A DNA stretch of 64,000 bases, taken from Symbiodinium natans. Its lineage: Eukaryota > Sar > Dinophyceae > Suessiales > Symbiodiniaceae. The position numbers and the translations under genes were made by a program. Numbering within the stretch: the first letter of the stretch is position 1; each line of letters starts with the position of its first letter. The stretch covers positions 62,001 through 126,000 of the forward strand of contig CAJNDS010002082.1 of assembly GCA_905221605.1 (NCBI GenBank). The letters are read 5' to 3'. Below, one piece after another: positions 32,247 to 42,209 of the stretch. Under the pieces are notes generated by a model. It had not been told where the DNA came from. It did not search any database and was given only the letters and a program-made list of their open reading frames with translations.

Positions 32247-32352
32247 ACTTGAAGGTTCATTCTAAGTAGGGTGATAAGCAAGGTAGCCTATATCATCGCC
32301 GCTTGGAGGGTACTTCTAACCCTACTTCTGACTACCCATGATCCTTCAAGTA
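32247..32352. mobile_element. M2 inverted-repeat element
   Basis: ACTTGAAGGTTCATTCTAAG at the left mirrors CTACCCATGATCCTTCAAGT at the right; the core is unique, with no telomeric filling. Confidence 0.75.
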
Positions 32353-32764
32353 GGTATTCCTCTAATGAAGTTGTCTGTTTTGGCTGCAAAAGTCTTTGTT
32401 TGGAATGTGTTTATATCTCAGATGTGTGTAAGAGAAGGTTTTGGGCCAGAGGTCGGGATACAGTGAGAATCGAGTTGGAGAATTAGGGTTCAGGGTTTAG
32501 GGGGCTTACTGAAGCAGTCCGGCAGCAAAAGGGTTTGGGGGCTTCGGGGTTTCGGGTTTAGGTTTTTTCAGGGTTTATTGGGTGTATAGTGTTTGGGGTT
32601 TACAGGGTTTGGGGTTTGTAGGGTTTAGGGCTTATAGGGTTTAGGGTGGCTTAGGAGAAGATCCTGCAACACAGTTGTTGGTTTCGTGCTTCGGACCCTT
32701 CGCAGGCCCCCCCCCCCCCCCCCCCCAACCCCCAAATCTCTCAAAGGCTTTAAGCCCTGCCCCA

Positions 32765-33175
32765 TACCCCAAACCCCAAACCCCAACCCTAAACCCTAAA
32801 CCCTATTTCCCCATTCCCGAAAACCGCAACGCTAAACTGCCAAACCCTAACCCTAAACTGCCAAACCCAAAACCCAAAACCCAAAACCCAAAACCCAAAA
32901 CCCAAAACCCTAAACCCTAAACCCTAAACCCTAAACCCTAACCCTAAACCCTAAACCCTAAACCCTAAACTGCCAAACCCGAACCCTAAACCGCCAAAGC
33001 CCTGCAACCTTCGAGGCGTGTCCAGGTCGCCTCACCAAGCCACCCCGAAGTCACAGGATCCGCTTAGGGCTTTCAGGGCTTAGGGTTTAGGGATTGGGGT
33101 TGAGGGCTAGGGTTTAGGGTTTAGGGTTTAGGGTTTAGGGTTTAGGGTTTAGGGTTTAGGGTTTAGGGTTTAGGG
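32765..33175. repeat. Telomere-type arrays, both strands
   Basis: CCCCAAA, CCCAAAA and CCCTAAA units at 32765-32990, then (TTTAGGG)n at 33110-33175. Between them, 33000-33060 is unique but no frame is preferred. Confidence 0.9.
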
Positions 33176-33919
33176 TTGAAGGTTAGAACTTGTAAGGGTC
33201 GCGGGTTCCCAGGAGTTTCGGGGCTTCAACCCCAAGCCCCAAACCGGCATGAAGCAGCTTCCACCCTAAACCCTAAACCCTAGAGGGGTTTAGGATCTAA
33301 GGTTTAGGGTTTAGGGTTTAGAGGGATGCTGAAAGTTTTGTCAGGGATGTTTTTTTGGGCTTTGGGCCTGGGAGCTTCAGGTTTGTTCGCCCCAGCCTGA
33401 GACCAGTTTTTTTTAATGCCTGAAATGAGTGAGGGTCTAGGGTTCCGGGTTTAGGGTTGAGGGTGTAGGGTTTAGGGGTTTAGGGTTTAACGAGTTTAGG
33501 CCGGCATAAGGCTTAACGATTCAGCTGCACAGGGCTTGGGGCTTTGGAGGACGTCCGATATCACAGCAGTTCTGAATGGTCTTGAGCGTTAAGTCCGCGC
33601 TAGCGCGAGCACACCCTAAATTTCCACACCCCAGGCCGTCGCATGCACACATATTGCATATGCAGACAAATAGGTTTAGACAGATAGCTAGCTGTGGGGG
33701 TTTGAGACATTAGGGGCACCTGCTTGGGATCCTTACAAATAAGGGGATCCCACCATTTTGGGGGTCTAGATTGGGGTCCCCCATTTTGGTCAACTCCTAT
33801 TTGCTTAAGAACACCCCAAAGAACAGCATTCTTCCTTGAGAGGGCATTCTAGTAGACTCCCATATGGGTGGCTGTCACAATTATGGTCCCTTTTGGGGTA
33901 CCCTCAACATTAGGTGCCG

Positions 33920-34212
33920 TAGTGTGGTTTAGGGTTTAGGGTTTAGGGTTTAGGGTTTAGGGTTTAGGGTTTAGGGTTTAGGGTTTAGGGTTTAGGATTT
34001 AGGGTTTAGGGTTTAGGGTTTAGGGTTTAGAACCACCTATATGTTTTCGTGTGTCTGTGCTGGCCAGGGCAAGTTCTTTGGGAAAGTTTGGCATCAAAAC
34101 ATCTGTGGGGTCCCAGCTTCCAGAAGCCGAGGGTTTAGGGTTTAGGGTTTAGGGTTTAGGGTTTAGGGTTTAGGGTTTAGGGTTTAGGGTTTAGGGTTTA
34201 GGGTTTAGGGGA
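33920..34212 (+). repeat. Two telomere-type arrays (TTTAGGG)n
   Basis: 33920-34032 and 34130-34212, nearly perfect, separated by about 100 unique bases without a supported exon. Just upstream (33787-33848) is an M5 fragment, TTTGCTTAAGAACACCCC. Confidence 0.95.
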
Positions 34213-34354
34213 GCCTGGATATGTTAGAGCCTCTATCCTAACCCCCCACACCCCCGAACTTAGGAACTACAGTCGTCGGGCACTTGTTTTAATCTCTTGC
34301 CCCACTCACCAGCCAGCCCCCCACTCTAGAGCAGGCGTGGAGGTCCATCGCGAC

Positions 34355-34567
34355 TATCCCTAAACCCTAAACCGTAAACCCTGAACCCTAAACCCTACAC
34401 CCTAACCCCTAAACTCTAAACCCTAAACCCTAAACCCTGAACCCTGAACCCTGAATCCTAAACCTTAACCCTAAGCCCTAAGCCCTAAACCCTAACCCCT
34501 AACCCCTAACCCCTAACCCCTAACCCCTAACCCCTAAACCCTAAACCCTAAACCCTAAACCCTAAAC
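34355..34567 (-). repeat. Telomere-type array with CCCCTAA block
   Basis: Mixed CCCTAAA and CCCTGAA, then a homogenised run of about seven CCCCTAA units, then CCCTAAA. Confidence 0.95.
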
Positions 34568-34612
34568 CGAATCTCTCTTCGAATAATGCGGCTTCACGGT
34601 TTCCTCTGTTAG

Positions 34613-34732
34613 TTTGGGAGGTCGGCTGCCCAGCTACCAGCACATGCAGCGCCACAAAGGATACCTGTGTGCGAGAAGCATCAACTCTTCGGACAGCGAC
34701 CCGAAAAGCATTCATGAAGCGGCCTTTCGAGG
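34613..34732 (+). CDS. Candidate exon, unidentified protein
   Basis: TTTCCTCTGTTAG is a strong acceptor. The frame starts LGGRLPSYQHMQRHKGYLCA and continues RSINSSDSDPKSIHEAAFRG, forty codons with mixed composition typical of a folded domain. Possible GT donor at 34733. No family recognised. Confidence 0.55.
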
Positions 34733-34881
34733 GTTCAGGGTTTAGGGTTTAGGGTGTAGGGTTTAGGGTTTAGGGTTTCGGGTTAGGGTTTCGGGTTTCG
34801 GCTTTCGGGTTTAGGGTTTTTAGGGTTTAGGGTTTAGGGTTTAGGGTTTAGGGCTTGGCGCAGAAGCGGTTCTCCCCTCAG

Positions 34882-34954
34882 AAAGAAAACCCCAGAAGAG
34901 CTGGAGCTTCGGCTCCACACACGCGTCGGCGCCTACTTCGACTTCACGGCTAGC
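34882..34954 (+). CDS. Candidate exon, unidentified protein
   Basis: TCTCCCCTCAG precedes KKTPEELELRLHTRVGAYFD then FTAS and GTTGTG. A second frame is also open across it, so the frame is provisional. Confidence 0.5.
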
Positions 34955-35060
34955 TGTTGTGATCCAGTGCCATGACTCAGAAAGCCGAGTGTATTTGATA
35001 TGAGTATGGTTTAGGGTTCAGGGTTTAGGGTTTGGGGTTTAGGGTTCAGGGCTCAGGCGT

Positions 35061-35172
35061 ACTTGCAGGTACATGGGTAGTGAGAAGTAGGGTTTCAAGT
35101 ACCCTAGTTTAGGTCGTAAATTTGGTTGCCTTCTTCGAACCCTACATATAGCTACCCATGAACCTTCCAGTA
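35061..35172. mobile_element. M2 inverted-repeat element
   Basis: ACTTGCAGGTACATGGGTAG mirrors CTACCCATGAACCTTCCAGT. It lies ten bases from the M1 element at 35182. Confidence 0.7.
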
Positions 35173-35181
35173 GTGTATCTG

Positions 35182-35353
35182 GGGATGTGCCCCTTATACT
35201 AACAGTCCTTAGTAGGGATTGCAATAGGGGGGATACTATAAGCCTCATGCAGTCCTTAATAGGGATTACCATAGGGGGTACTAGAATCCTTATGCAGTCC
35301 TTAAGGGGATTTTTATCCCGAAAAAGGACTGTCAGTATAAGGAGGAGCATCCC
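35182..35353. mobile_element. M1 inverted-repeat element
   Basis: GGGATGTGCCCCTTATACTA to AGTATAAGGAGGAGCATCCC, with about two inner repeats of GCAGTCCTTAATAGGGATTA. It ends four bases before the exon at 35358. Confidence 0.8.
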
Positions 35354-35357
35354 AAAG

Positions 35358-35439
35358 TGTGTCTGAGGAAGTGGCCCTTTCGGACGATGACGACGATGCG
35401 GGATGGGACCTCGGACCCGCCGAGGGCAACATTGCCGGA
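35358..35439 (+). CDS. Candidate exon, acidic
   Basis: Beginning right after CATCCCAAAG, the frame reads VSEEVALSDDDDDAGWDLGP then AEGNIAG, followed by GTACCT. The five-Asp run suggests a disordered linker. The acceptor AG is at the M1 element edge. Confidence 0.5.
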
Positions 35440-35499
35440 GTACCTGTCTCCGCCACAGGCGCTCAAAAAGGTTTTCAGGGTTTAGGGTCTAGGGTTTGA

Positions 35500-35590
35500 C
35501 CCTAAACCCTAACCCTAAACCCTAAACCCTAAACCCTAAACCCTAAACCCTAAACCCTAAACCCTAAACCCTAAACCCTAAACCCTGAGA
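35500..35590 (-). repeat. Telomere-type array (CCCTAAA)n
   Basis: About 12 units, preceded head-to-head by a few TTTAGGG units at 35476-35498. Confidence 0.95.
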
Positions 35591-36083
35591 CAGCGCCGCG
35601 TAAACCCTGAGGCTAAACCCTGAGGCTAGCAAAAAGTGCGCTGTGCAAGCTTGCGCATGTTGTGTGCAGTGTTGCATGGGGGTTAGACTTGATGGCCTAA
35701 ATACTCTTGGGCGCATGTACATGCGAAGCAGGCCTGGCATGATTCGCCGCCCGCGAAAACCAAGTGCATACTAGGTGGACGTGCAGACTTATAAGCCCTA
35801 AACCCTCAACCCTGGACCCTTTTCGGGTTTCCGCAAAATATGGCACCCTTGAGCCCCTAAACCGCTACCCCCAAAACCCTATACAAGCGAGCTCGGGCCG
35901 GCACAGTTCAGATCACACCCCTCCAAATCCAGCGTCCAAGGAACTGGCCCCTTAGAGCCCCTCGAAATATGTACGTGGATAAATGCGCAGATGTGCATTG
36001 GCAGAGCTATGTGTATGTACACCCATATTCGCTGTGCAAGGCAACAAACCACACCAACACTTTCTCATTCTTGCCCCCTCCAG

Positions 36084-36176
36084 GAGGTGGTGTCTCGTAT
36101 GGGCCATCCGCGCGGAAGACGTCCAAGAAGAGCCACACTAGCGGGGCCAGCGATTGCCAGCGACGCTTGGCGCCAG
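36084..36176 (+). CDS. Candidate exon with textbook splice sites
   Basis: TTGCCCCCTCCAG precedes exactly 31 codons, EVVSRMGHPRGRRPRRATLA then GPAIASDAWRQ, followed by GTGATG. Phase zero at both ends. The basic GRRPRR stretch could be a localisation or nucleic-acid-binding patch. No family recognised. Confidence 0.6.
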
Positions 36177-36364
36177 GTGATGTCGTCCAGTGTTTGGTTG
36201 GACCATCAGGTCCAAGCTAGAATCAAGCTTTGCAAGAGCGTGTAGGATTTGTATGCTTCCCAAAGTCCATTACACCCCGAATGTGCCAGAATATCCCCCT
36301 TCACCCCTGAACCCTAAACACTAAGCCCTTACGAAGACCGCTTCGAATTGACCCCTAACCTTCT

Positions 36365-36632
36365 CATAAACCCTAAACCCTAAACCCGAAACCCGAAACC
36401 CTAAACCCTAAACCCTAAACCCTAAACCCTAAACCCTAAACCCTAAACCTCCCAGGATCCCTAGGATTCCAAGCTTATTTTTGTTTTCACTTTTTGAGGT
36501 TCTGACCTCTTCCTAAGCCCTAAACCCTACACCCTAAACCCGAGACCCTAAACCTTAAACGGCTTAGGGTTTAGGGTTTATTAGGGTTTAGGGTTTAGGG
36601 TTTAGGGTTTAGGGTTTAGGGTTGGGGTTTTG
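36365..36632. repeat. Opposed telomere-type arrays
   Basis: CCCTAAA/CCCGAAA at 36365-36450 and TTTAGGG at 36560-36632 on the other strand. Confidence 0.9.
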
Positions 36633-36687
36633 GGGGTTCAAGTTTAAACAGCATGTTGGTGCCTTCGGGCTTGCAGGCTGTGGGGTT

Positions 36688-36818
36688 GGGATGTTGCCCC
36701 TTATACAGTCCTTCATAGCGATTATAGTGCCCCTATTCTACTCCCTAAACCCTAAACCCTAAACCCTAAACCCTAAACCCTAAGCCCTAAACCCTAAACC
36801 CTAAACCCTAAACATCCC
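36688..36818. mobile_element. M1 element with a telomeric core
   Basis: The left half TTGGGATGTTGCCCCTTATA continues to about 36742 as in other M1 copies. Then about ten CCCTAAA units replace the core and most of the right arm, leaving only AACATCCCAA as the right end. Confidence 0.75.
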
Positions 36819-37133
36819 AACTGTGCGGTTTGGAGTTGCGCATCGAGTTTTGCGGGCGTCCGTAGGGTAGCAGAGCTTTTGGCAAGCGAATAGGTTCTCG
36901 AACTATGGCTGCCAAATGCCTATTCTAAACCCCAAACCCTAAAACTCAAAAAGCCCAAGGCAAAACAAAAGGCCCACACCCTAAACCCTAAAACCCTAAA
37001 ACTGAAAACCCCCCCTCCCCCACCCTAAAATCTAAACCCCTAAAACCCAAAAACTCAGAACGCCCCAAAATCCTAAATCTAGAGACCCCAAGCCCTAAAC
37101 ACGCCGGCGGGTGTGGCGGGGGCGCCCCGCGCA

Positions 37134-37184
37134 GGATCCGAGGCAAGCTCCATTTCGCGGCCGAAGGGAGTCGCCTGGAGGAAG
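37134..37184 (+). CDS. Candidate micro-exon
   Basis: CCCGCGCAG precedes IRGKLHFAAEGSRLEE, then a TTTAGGG array (37183-37255). Frame provisional. Confidence 0.4.
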
Positions 37185-37390
37185 GGTTTAGGGTTTAGGG
37201 TTTAGGGTTTAGGGTTTAGGGTTTAGGGTTCAGGGTTTAGGGTTTAGGGTTTAGGAACGGTTTAGGGTCCAGGGCCTAAACCCTAAAGCCTAAACCCTAA
37301 ACCCAGATGCCATAAAGGGTAGGGTTGAGAGGTTGAAGCTGCGACGCGGTTAAGGGATTAGGGACTTGATTCTGGGGTTTTCTTTGTCAA

Positions 37391-37550
37391 GGGACTAAAG
37401 GAGGGACCCTTGTAAGGGACCTTAGGGGTTCTTCAGGGGTTATTTACGGGCTACAGTGCCTAGGTATATAGGAGCTATATAAGGCATATATAGGGGTTAT
37501 ATGGAGGAAGAAGATTAAGGGTCCCTTCTAGGGGTCCCTCCTGATACCCC
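37391..37550. mobile_element. M3 inverted-repeat element, complete
   Basis: GGGACTAAAGGAGGGACCCT to AGGGGTCCCTCCTGATACCC, with inner GGTTATTTACGGGCTAC and TATATAGGGGTTATATGG. About 160 bases. Confidence 0.75.
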
Positions 37551-37810
37551 TTAACTTTGGGCTCCGGGAAGAAAGTGACGGAGGTTTAAAGGGTCTTTGG
37601 CTTTGCGCATGTAGTATAGGGGTCGGAATAATTACTTCTAGTATTCCCTCATGGTCTCTTCATAGTTATACTACAATGGTCTAGGGTTTAGGGTTTAGGG
37701 ATTAGTGTTTAGGGTCATTCTACAATTACCCCCCGGCGCCACCTTGGGAGTGAGGATTTAGGGTTTAGGGCTTAGGGTTTCGGATCTCGGACATGTTTTG
37801 GGTCCTGCGC

Positions 37811-37908
37811 GGCTCGCCACCAAGGCTGCCGACACGATCTCCAAAGTCATCGATGCGCCTTTGCAGCATCCATCTGTGCAGATTGTCATCAAGGGATGCC
37901 TGGGTCTG
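37811..37908 (+). CDS. Candidate exon, unidentified protein
   Basis: The frame ARLATKAADTISKVIDAPLQ then HPSVQIVIKGC has good coding composition and lies after decayed TTTAGGG words. Splice sites are not clear; a stop follows 13 codons later. Confidence 0.5.
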
Positions 37909-37997
37909 GCGTTGATTTTACATTTTTGTTATAGAGCCCAATGAGGATTAAACATGATAATTTTGAATATAACCCCAACAAGGACCCAGATTCAGGC

Positions 37998-38113
37998 ACC
38001 CTTAATCTTATTCCCTTACATAACCTTATGTAGCACCTTTATACCTAAGTAGCCCCTAAAAAAACCCCAAATAACCCCTGAGGTCCCTTATAAGGGTCCC
38101 TCCTTTAGTCCCT
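37998..38113. mobile_element. M3 element, left-truncated
   Basis: CACCCTTAATCTTATTCCCTT through AGTAGCCCCTAAA to TAAGGGTCCCTCCTTTAGTC, matching 11878-12019. Confidence 0.65.
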
Positions 38114-38838
38114 TGAACAATGTTCAATCAAGGGATGAAGACTCGTACCCCTAAGGTTGTACCCCTAAAGGTTCCCCTTAATCCAAATATGGCCCCTGTA
38201 TTCCCTTCGAGATCCCTAGACAGGGACCCCAAAACCTAAGGGTACACCTTGTGAAGTGGCATTTCTAGGATAGTAGAATCCCAGAATGCCGTACCAATCA
38301 TACTATAGTGGTGGTACCAACAAACCTATATTTCCATAATTCGAATAACCTGAGCCTCTCCCTGCGCAAACCCATCCTGGCAGAGAGCTGTTGATCACCC
38401 TGCGTACCAGGGCTCTTGACCTTCGCTCCCTGCCAGTAAGCTCCGAACTCAAAAGGGGGGTTTAGGTTCAGGGTGGTACTCGTAGGGTTTAAGGTCACCC
38501 CAGCCCTAAACCCCACCCGAATAAAGGATGATGGGTTGCAGGAGCTCACTCTAAGGGCGAGCATGAGATCTACACCCTGAACCCTAAGCCCTGAGCCCTG
38601 AACCCTAAACGGTTCCTTGGTTATTCCTACGAACCCTGGGGGGCCCAGTTTCTGAGCAGTCTATCCCAAGCCTGCACTTTTCCCTCCGAGGGATTGGGTT
38701 GGGCTTTAAGGTTTGGGGTGTCTAGGGTTTGGGGTTTGGGTGGCTCGGGTCTGGCTAGTCCTCAAGCCCAGTTGCAAGAGGGTTTTGTTTGGGGTTTCGG
38801 GCTACGGTTTTAGGGTTTGGGGGCTTCGGGTCTTTGAG

Positions 38839-38907
38839 GAGCACCTTCAGAAGACCCGCTCGAACCCGGTGACGAACAGGGTGCAGGCGCTCGTCAGGAC
38901 GGATCCC
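38839..38907 (+). CDS. Candidate exon, unidentified protein
   Basis: TCTTTGAG precedes EHLQKTRSNPVTNRVQALVR then TDP. Mixed polar composition; a CCCTAAA/CCCCAAA array begins about ten bases on (38920-39048). Confidence 0.45.
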
Positions 38908-38919
38908 CCCAAAACCCTA

Positions 38920-39048
38920 AACCCCAAACCCCAAACCCTAAACCCCAAACCCGAAACCGTCTCCCTAACCCTAAACCCTAAACCCTAAACCCTAAACCCT
39001 AAACCCTAAACCCTAAACCCTAAACCCTAAACCCTAAACCCTAAATTC
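38920..39048 (-). repeat. Telomere-type array (CCCTAAA)n
   Basis: About 17 units, the last twelve perfect. Confidence 0.95.
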
Positions 39049-39049
39049 C

Positions 39050-39660
39050 CACCCGGCCTGCTTAGGCCGTACCCACCCTTTTCTAGGGTGCCTGGACCCA
39101 GAAGATACCCGGCAGTGATGAACACCTTTACTGGATGGACAATGGGTGGAGCCATTGGAGAATGGTCGAATAGAGAGCCCCCCGGGCTCGCCTCGCCCAT
39201 GGCCAGCTGTCGCTGGGCCACCCAGCCACAGGAGCACTCAGATACTCCCCTGAAAAACCCTCGGCTCAAAGCCCTAGAACGTCGCCGCCCGGGAGGCCCC
39301 CTAGGAACCTTCCCGGGACCCTCTGGTCGTTGGCCCGAAAATCCTGAAATCTGGGGTCTGCCAGGGGGGTACCCCCCCAGAGCCCAAAAAAGGGTTTTTT
39401 GCCTGTGCCTCCGGCCACCGCCCCTGTGGCCGCCCCCTGGCCCCCCCCTGGCCCCCCCCCAGGGCCCCCCCCCTGGCCCCCCCTGGCCCCGCCGTCCCCC
39501 CTCCTGGCTCCCCCTGACCCCCCCTCTCAGCCCGGCCACCCTGGCCCTTCTCTGGGCTGGCCGGCGCCCCCCTCCCTGGCCCCTGGCCGCTCTGGCCCTC
39601 CCTGGCCCCACCCCCTCCCGCCCCCCCCCCACAAATGTTGAGATTTGAATCGTTTTATTT
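39050..39660. repeat. C-rich minisatellite-like stretch
   Basis: From 39410 to 39630 the DNA is built from CCCCTGGCCCC-type words. Long frames on both strands (201 codons minus, 186 plus) are products of this composition. The part at 39080-39360 is unique but no family is recognisable. Confidence 0.6.
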
Positions 39661-39884
39661 GGTGGGAATTGAGGGCGACAGCCCTAAACCCTAAAAGGTA
39701 GTGGTTTGGGTGGTGGCCTGTGAAAGCTCACAGCGGGTGGGGAGAAAGAACCCAGCACCAATGAAATTGTTGGATTACATTGAAAACAGATGCCTTCGCG
39801 TGACATGCCGCCCCCCCCACACCCCCTGGGTGTGTAGGGGCGCCATTTACACATGGTACTTACTGCCGCTGCGCGGCGAGACGC

Positions 39885-40020
39885 CCTAAACCCTAAACCC
39901 TAAACCCTAAACCCTAAACCCTAAACCCTAAACCCCGAACCCTAAACCCTAAACCCCCAACGCCCTTAACCCCTAAACCCCTAAACCCCTACCTAACCCC
40001 TAAACCCCTAAACCCCGAAA
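39885..40020 (-). repeat. Telomere-type array (CCCTAAA, then CCCCTAAA)
   Basis: About nine CCCTAAA units, then several CCCCTAAA units; it ends at the exon at 40030. Confidence 0.9.
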
Positions 40021-40029
40021 CCGAGCCAG

Positions 40030-40081
40030 GACGACAGCCTTCGAGATGGCCTGCGCCATGGCCGCTCGCACCCACAACTAA
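40030..40081 (+). CDS. Candidate terminal exon
   Basis: CGAGCCAG precedes TTAFEMACAMAARTHN and TAA. If right, a gene ends here and the channel gene starts downstream. Confidence 0.4.
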
Positions 40082-40189
40082 GAAGTATAGCGTAGGGTTC
40101 AGGGTTTAGGGTTTAGGGTTTGGGGTTTAGGGTTTAGGGTTTGGGGTTTAGGGTTTAGGATTTGGGGTTTAGGGTTTAGGGCCTGAATA

Positions 40190-40740
40190 ATTTCCTACAA
40201 ATATGATGAATGTAGGGGCCTGAAGAATTAGAGTAGGGTTGTGGGGGTTAGTATAGCATAGGGTTCAGGGTTTAGGGTTGAGGGTTTAGGGCGCAGGGTG
40301 TAGGGTTAGAGGCCTTCAGATTCAGAACTGGGTTGATTGTAGGGTTATTGTAGTATAATCATACAGGGGCCATAAGGGAAATTATTGGTAATTATTGCGA
40401 CCCCTATAGTACACCTAATCTTTTGTCGTAGCATCATATGTGTCGTATTCGTAGTATAAGATCATAGCAGTACCTTACTAGAGTCAGCGTTGATCTTATT
40501 GTAGTATTTTGTATGTGTAGATCATGAGATAAGAGAATTATAGTATCCTAGTGATATGGCGTAAGAGTGTTATAGTGTTAGAGTATTGTACTACATAGTA
40601 TTATAGTATTTTCGTATTATCGTAGTAGAGTATTATAGTATGATACTATTACTGGTACTAGAACTGTGTATGAGAATGACTAGTGTTAGTAGTATTATTA
40701 ATGAGTCTTTTTGATGTTATTCGTTCTTGGTATTCGGAGT
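40190..40740. other. AT-rich island of TAGTATT words
   Basis: About 550 bases of GTAGTATTATAGTATT-type sequence, far more AT-rich than the surroundings and almost free of telomeric words. No gene. It lies between a possible gene end (40081) and the first exon of the channel region (40776), so it may be intergenic. Confidence 0.6.
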
Positions 40741-40775
40741 TGTGCTTAGTCTTTAGTCTTGGATCCCCGGATCAG

Positions 40776-40850
40776 ACCTCCACCCCGAAGCCCGAGCTGG
40801 GCAAGCGTTTCTCTGAAGTCCTCGGGTCCTTCATGCGGGCAACCTGTGGG
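40776..40850 (+). CDS. Candidate exon, possible cytoplasmic N-terminus of the channel
   Basis: CCGGATCAG precedes TSTPKPELGKRFSEVLGSFM and then RATCG. Its order, upstream of S2, suggests channel N-terminus, but this is inference from position only. Confidence 0.4.
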
Positions 40851-41700
40851 AATGCATCTTCTTGGAATCCTCAGCTCCTAAAACCCTAAACCCTAAACCC
40901 TAAACCCTAAGTTCTGGGTTTAGGGTTTAGCGTTCAGGGAGCTCCTAAGCTCCAAAGCCCCAAATGCGGCCTTGCTTGCTTCGAAGTCATGAGAGGTTAC
41001 CACGGCCTTCCCCCCCGGCGTGGGCCCACGCGTTTCCAAGATTGGGAAGTGTGTGTGTGTGTGCCCCAAAGTTGATTGGAGTCAAGCAGCCCAAGGTGTT
41101 AAGCAGCCCGAGGTGTTAAAGGCAGCCCGAGGTTGAAGTTCGATTGTTTCTGCCAATCTGTTCAGTACCAAAAGCGAGGTGGTGGTTGCCAACGCCGTCA
41201 TCATTGGCATTCGTGCCGCTGCTCGGCTTGGTGGGCGAAATGCCAAGGAATCCCCAAGACCCCAAATCTATACCGTAGTAGCTGAGTAGGCAACTTCTAA
41301 CCTTTTGGGGTATATATAGCCCTACCATAGTTGAAAGGTTAACCTTCTTTGGCCCGACTAGGATACCTTGCACTCCAAACCCCAGTCGGCGCGCTCCACA
41401 GCTCAGGCAGCAGAAGCCGTGGCCTAACGACCGGTGTTGCCTAAACCATTCTTTACAAAGAGGGGTCGGGGCTGAGCAGCAGCTTACCCCGTAGCGTGCC
41501 GACTGTTTCATTTAATGGCCGTGTGCGTGCTACCCATGTCTAGGACGAGTGCGGCACAGGACTTGCGGCGTAGAGACGCTTGTGAAATCCCAAGCCCTAT
41601 CACCCAAGCTTAGCCGGAGGCTCTCATGCTCAAGGCTCTCATGCTCGCGCGATTTACTTCCCGTTGCTCTTCCATGCGATCAGCACCAGCGTGATCCAAG

Positions 41701-41788
41701 GACCTCCCTGATATGGCCGACGCGACAGCCTACGACGTCGTCGAGCTCGTCATGGCTCTGATGCGCCCCGACCCGCACCATCCCAAGC
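41701..41788 (+). CDS. Candidate exon upstream of channel
   Basis: GATCCAAG precedes DLPDMADATAYDVVELVMAL then MRPDPHHPK. Coding-like with a partly hydrophobic helix. Not assignable to S1 with confidence. Confidence 0.45.
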
Positions 41789-41879
41789 CAAGAGGGAGTC
41801 CGCCCTAAACTCGAAAACCCTAAGTTCAAGGGGGAACGCTGCAGAGAAAACCTCTAAAAGAGGAATTTTCGAGGTGCCT

Positions 41880-42170
41880 CGCTCGCCATAGATTCGGCTT
41901 CTCATGTGGTGGGTTCCCTACATGTGGGTCTCTTTTGGGGTACCTCTTTCATCTTCCCTGATGCTGATGACAAAAATGGAGTGCTACTGGCCATTTTCCA
42001 GCGGGGTTGTGATTCGGCCCCACGTTCCGCTTCGGAAGTCAATGTGGGGAGGGACAAGAGTGGTAGATCCCCCCCCCACTATCGGTCCCTGGCCGGCATT
42101 TCACGATTTTCGAACCTAGTCTGCATCCCAACCTTCACAGCTTCTGCGCCAAAACCCAAACCCTGAACCC
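41880..42170 (+). other. Unique stretch with an undecided open frame
   Basis: A frame includes FIFPDADDKNGVLLAIFQRG and may be an exon, but a second hydrophobic frame is also open and splice sites are unclear. The missing S1 segment might lie here. Confidence 0.3.
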
Positions 42171-42209
42171 TGAGCCCTGAACCCTGAGCCCTGAACCCTC
42201 TCTTTCTTA

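Noticed and set aside
37620-37690. Possible family with TATTCCCTCATGGTCT (also 43600 and 55935)
   Set aside because: Only one side aligns between copies; too little to define.
41116-41511. Minus-strand frame of 131 codons
   Set aside because: No recognisable domain. It crosses a segment (about 41270-41345) with inverted-repeat character, and all other coding evidence is on the plus strand.
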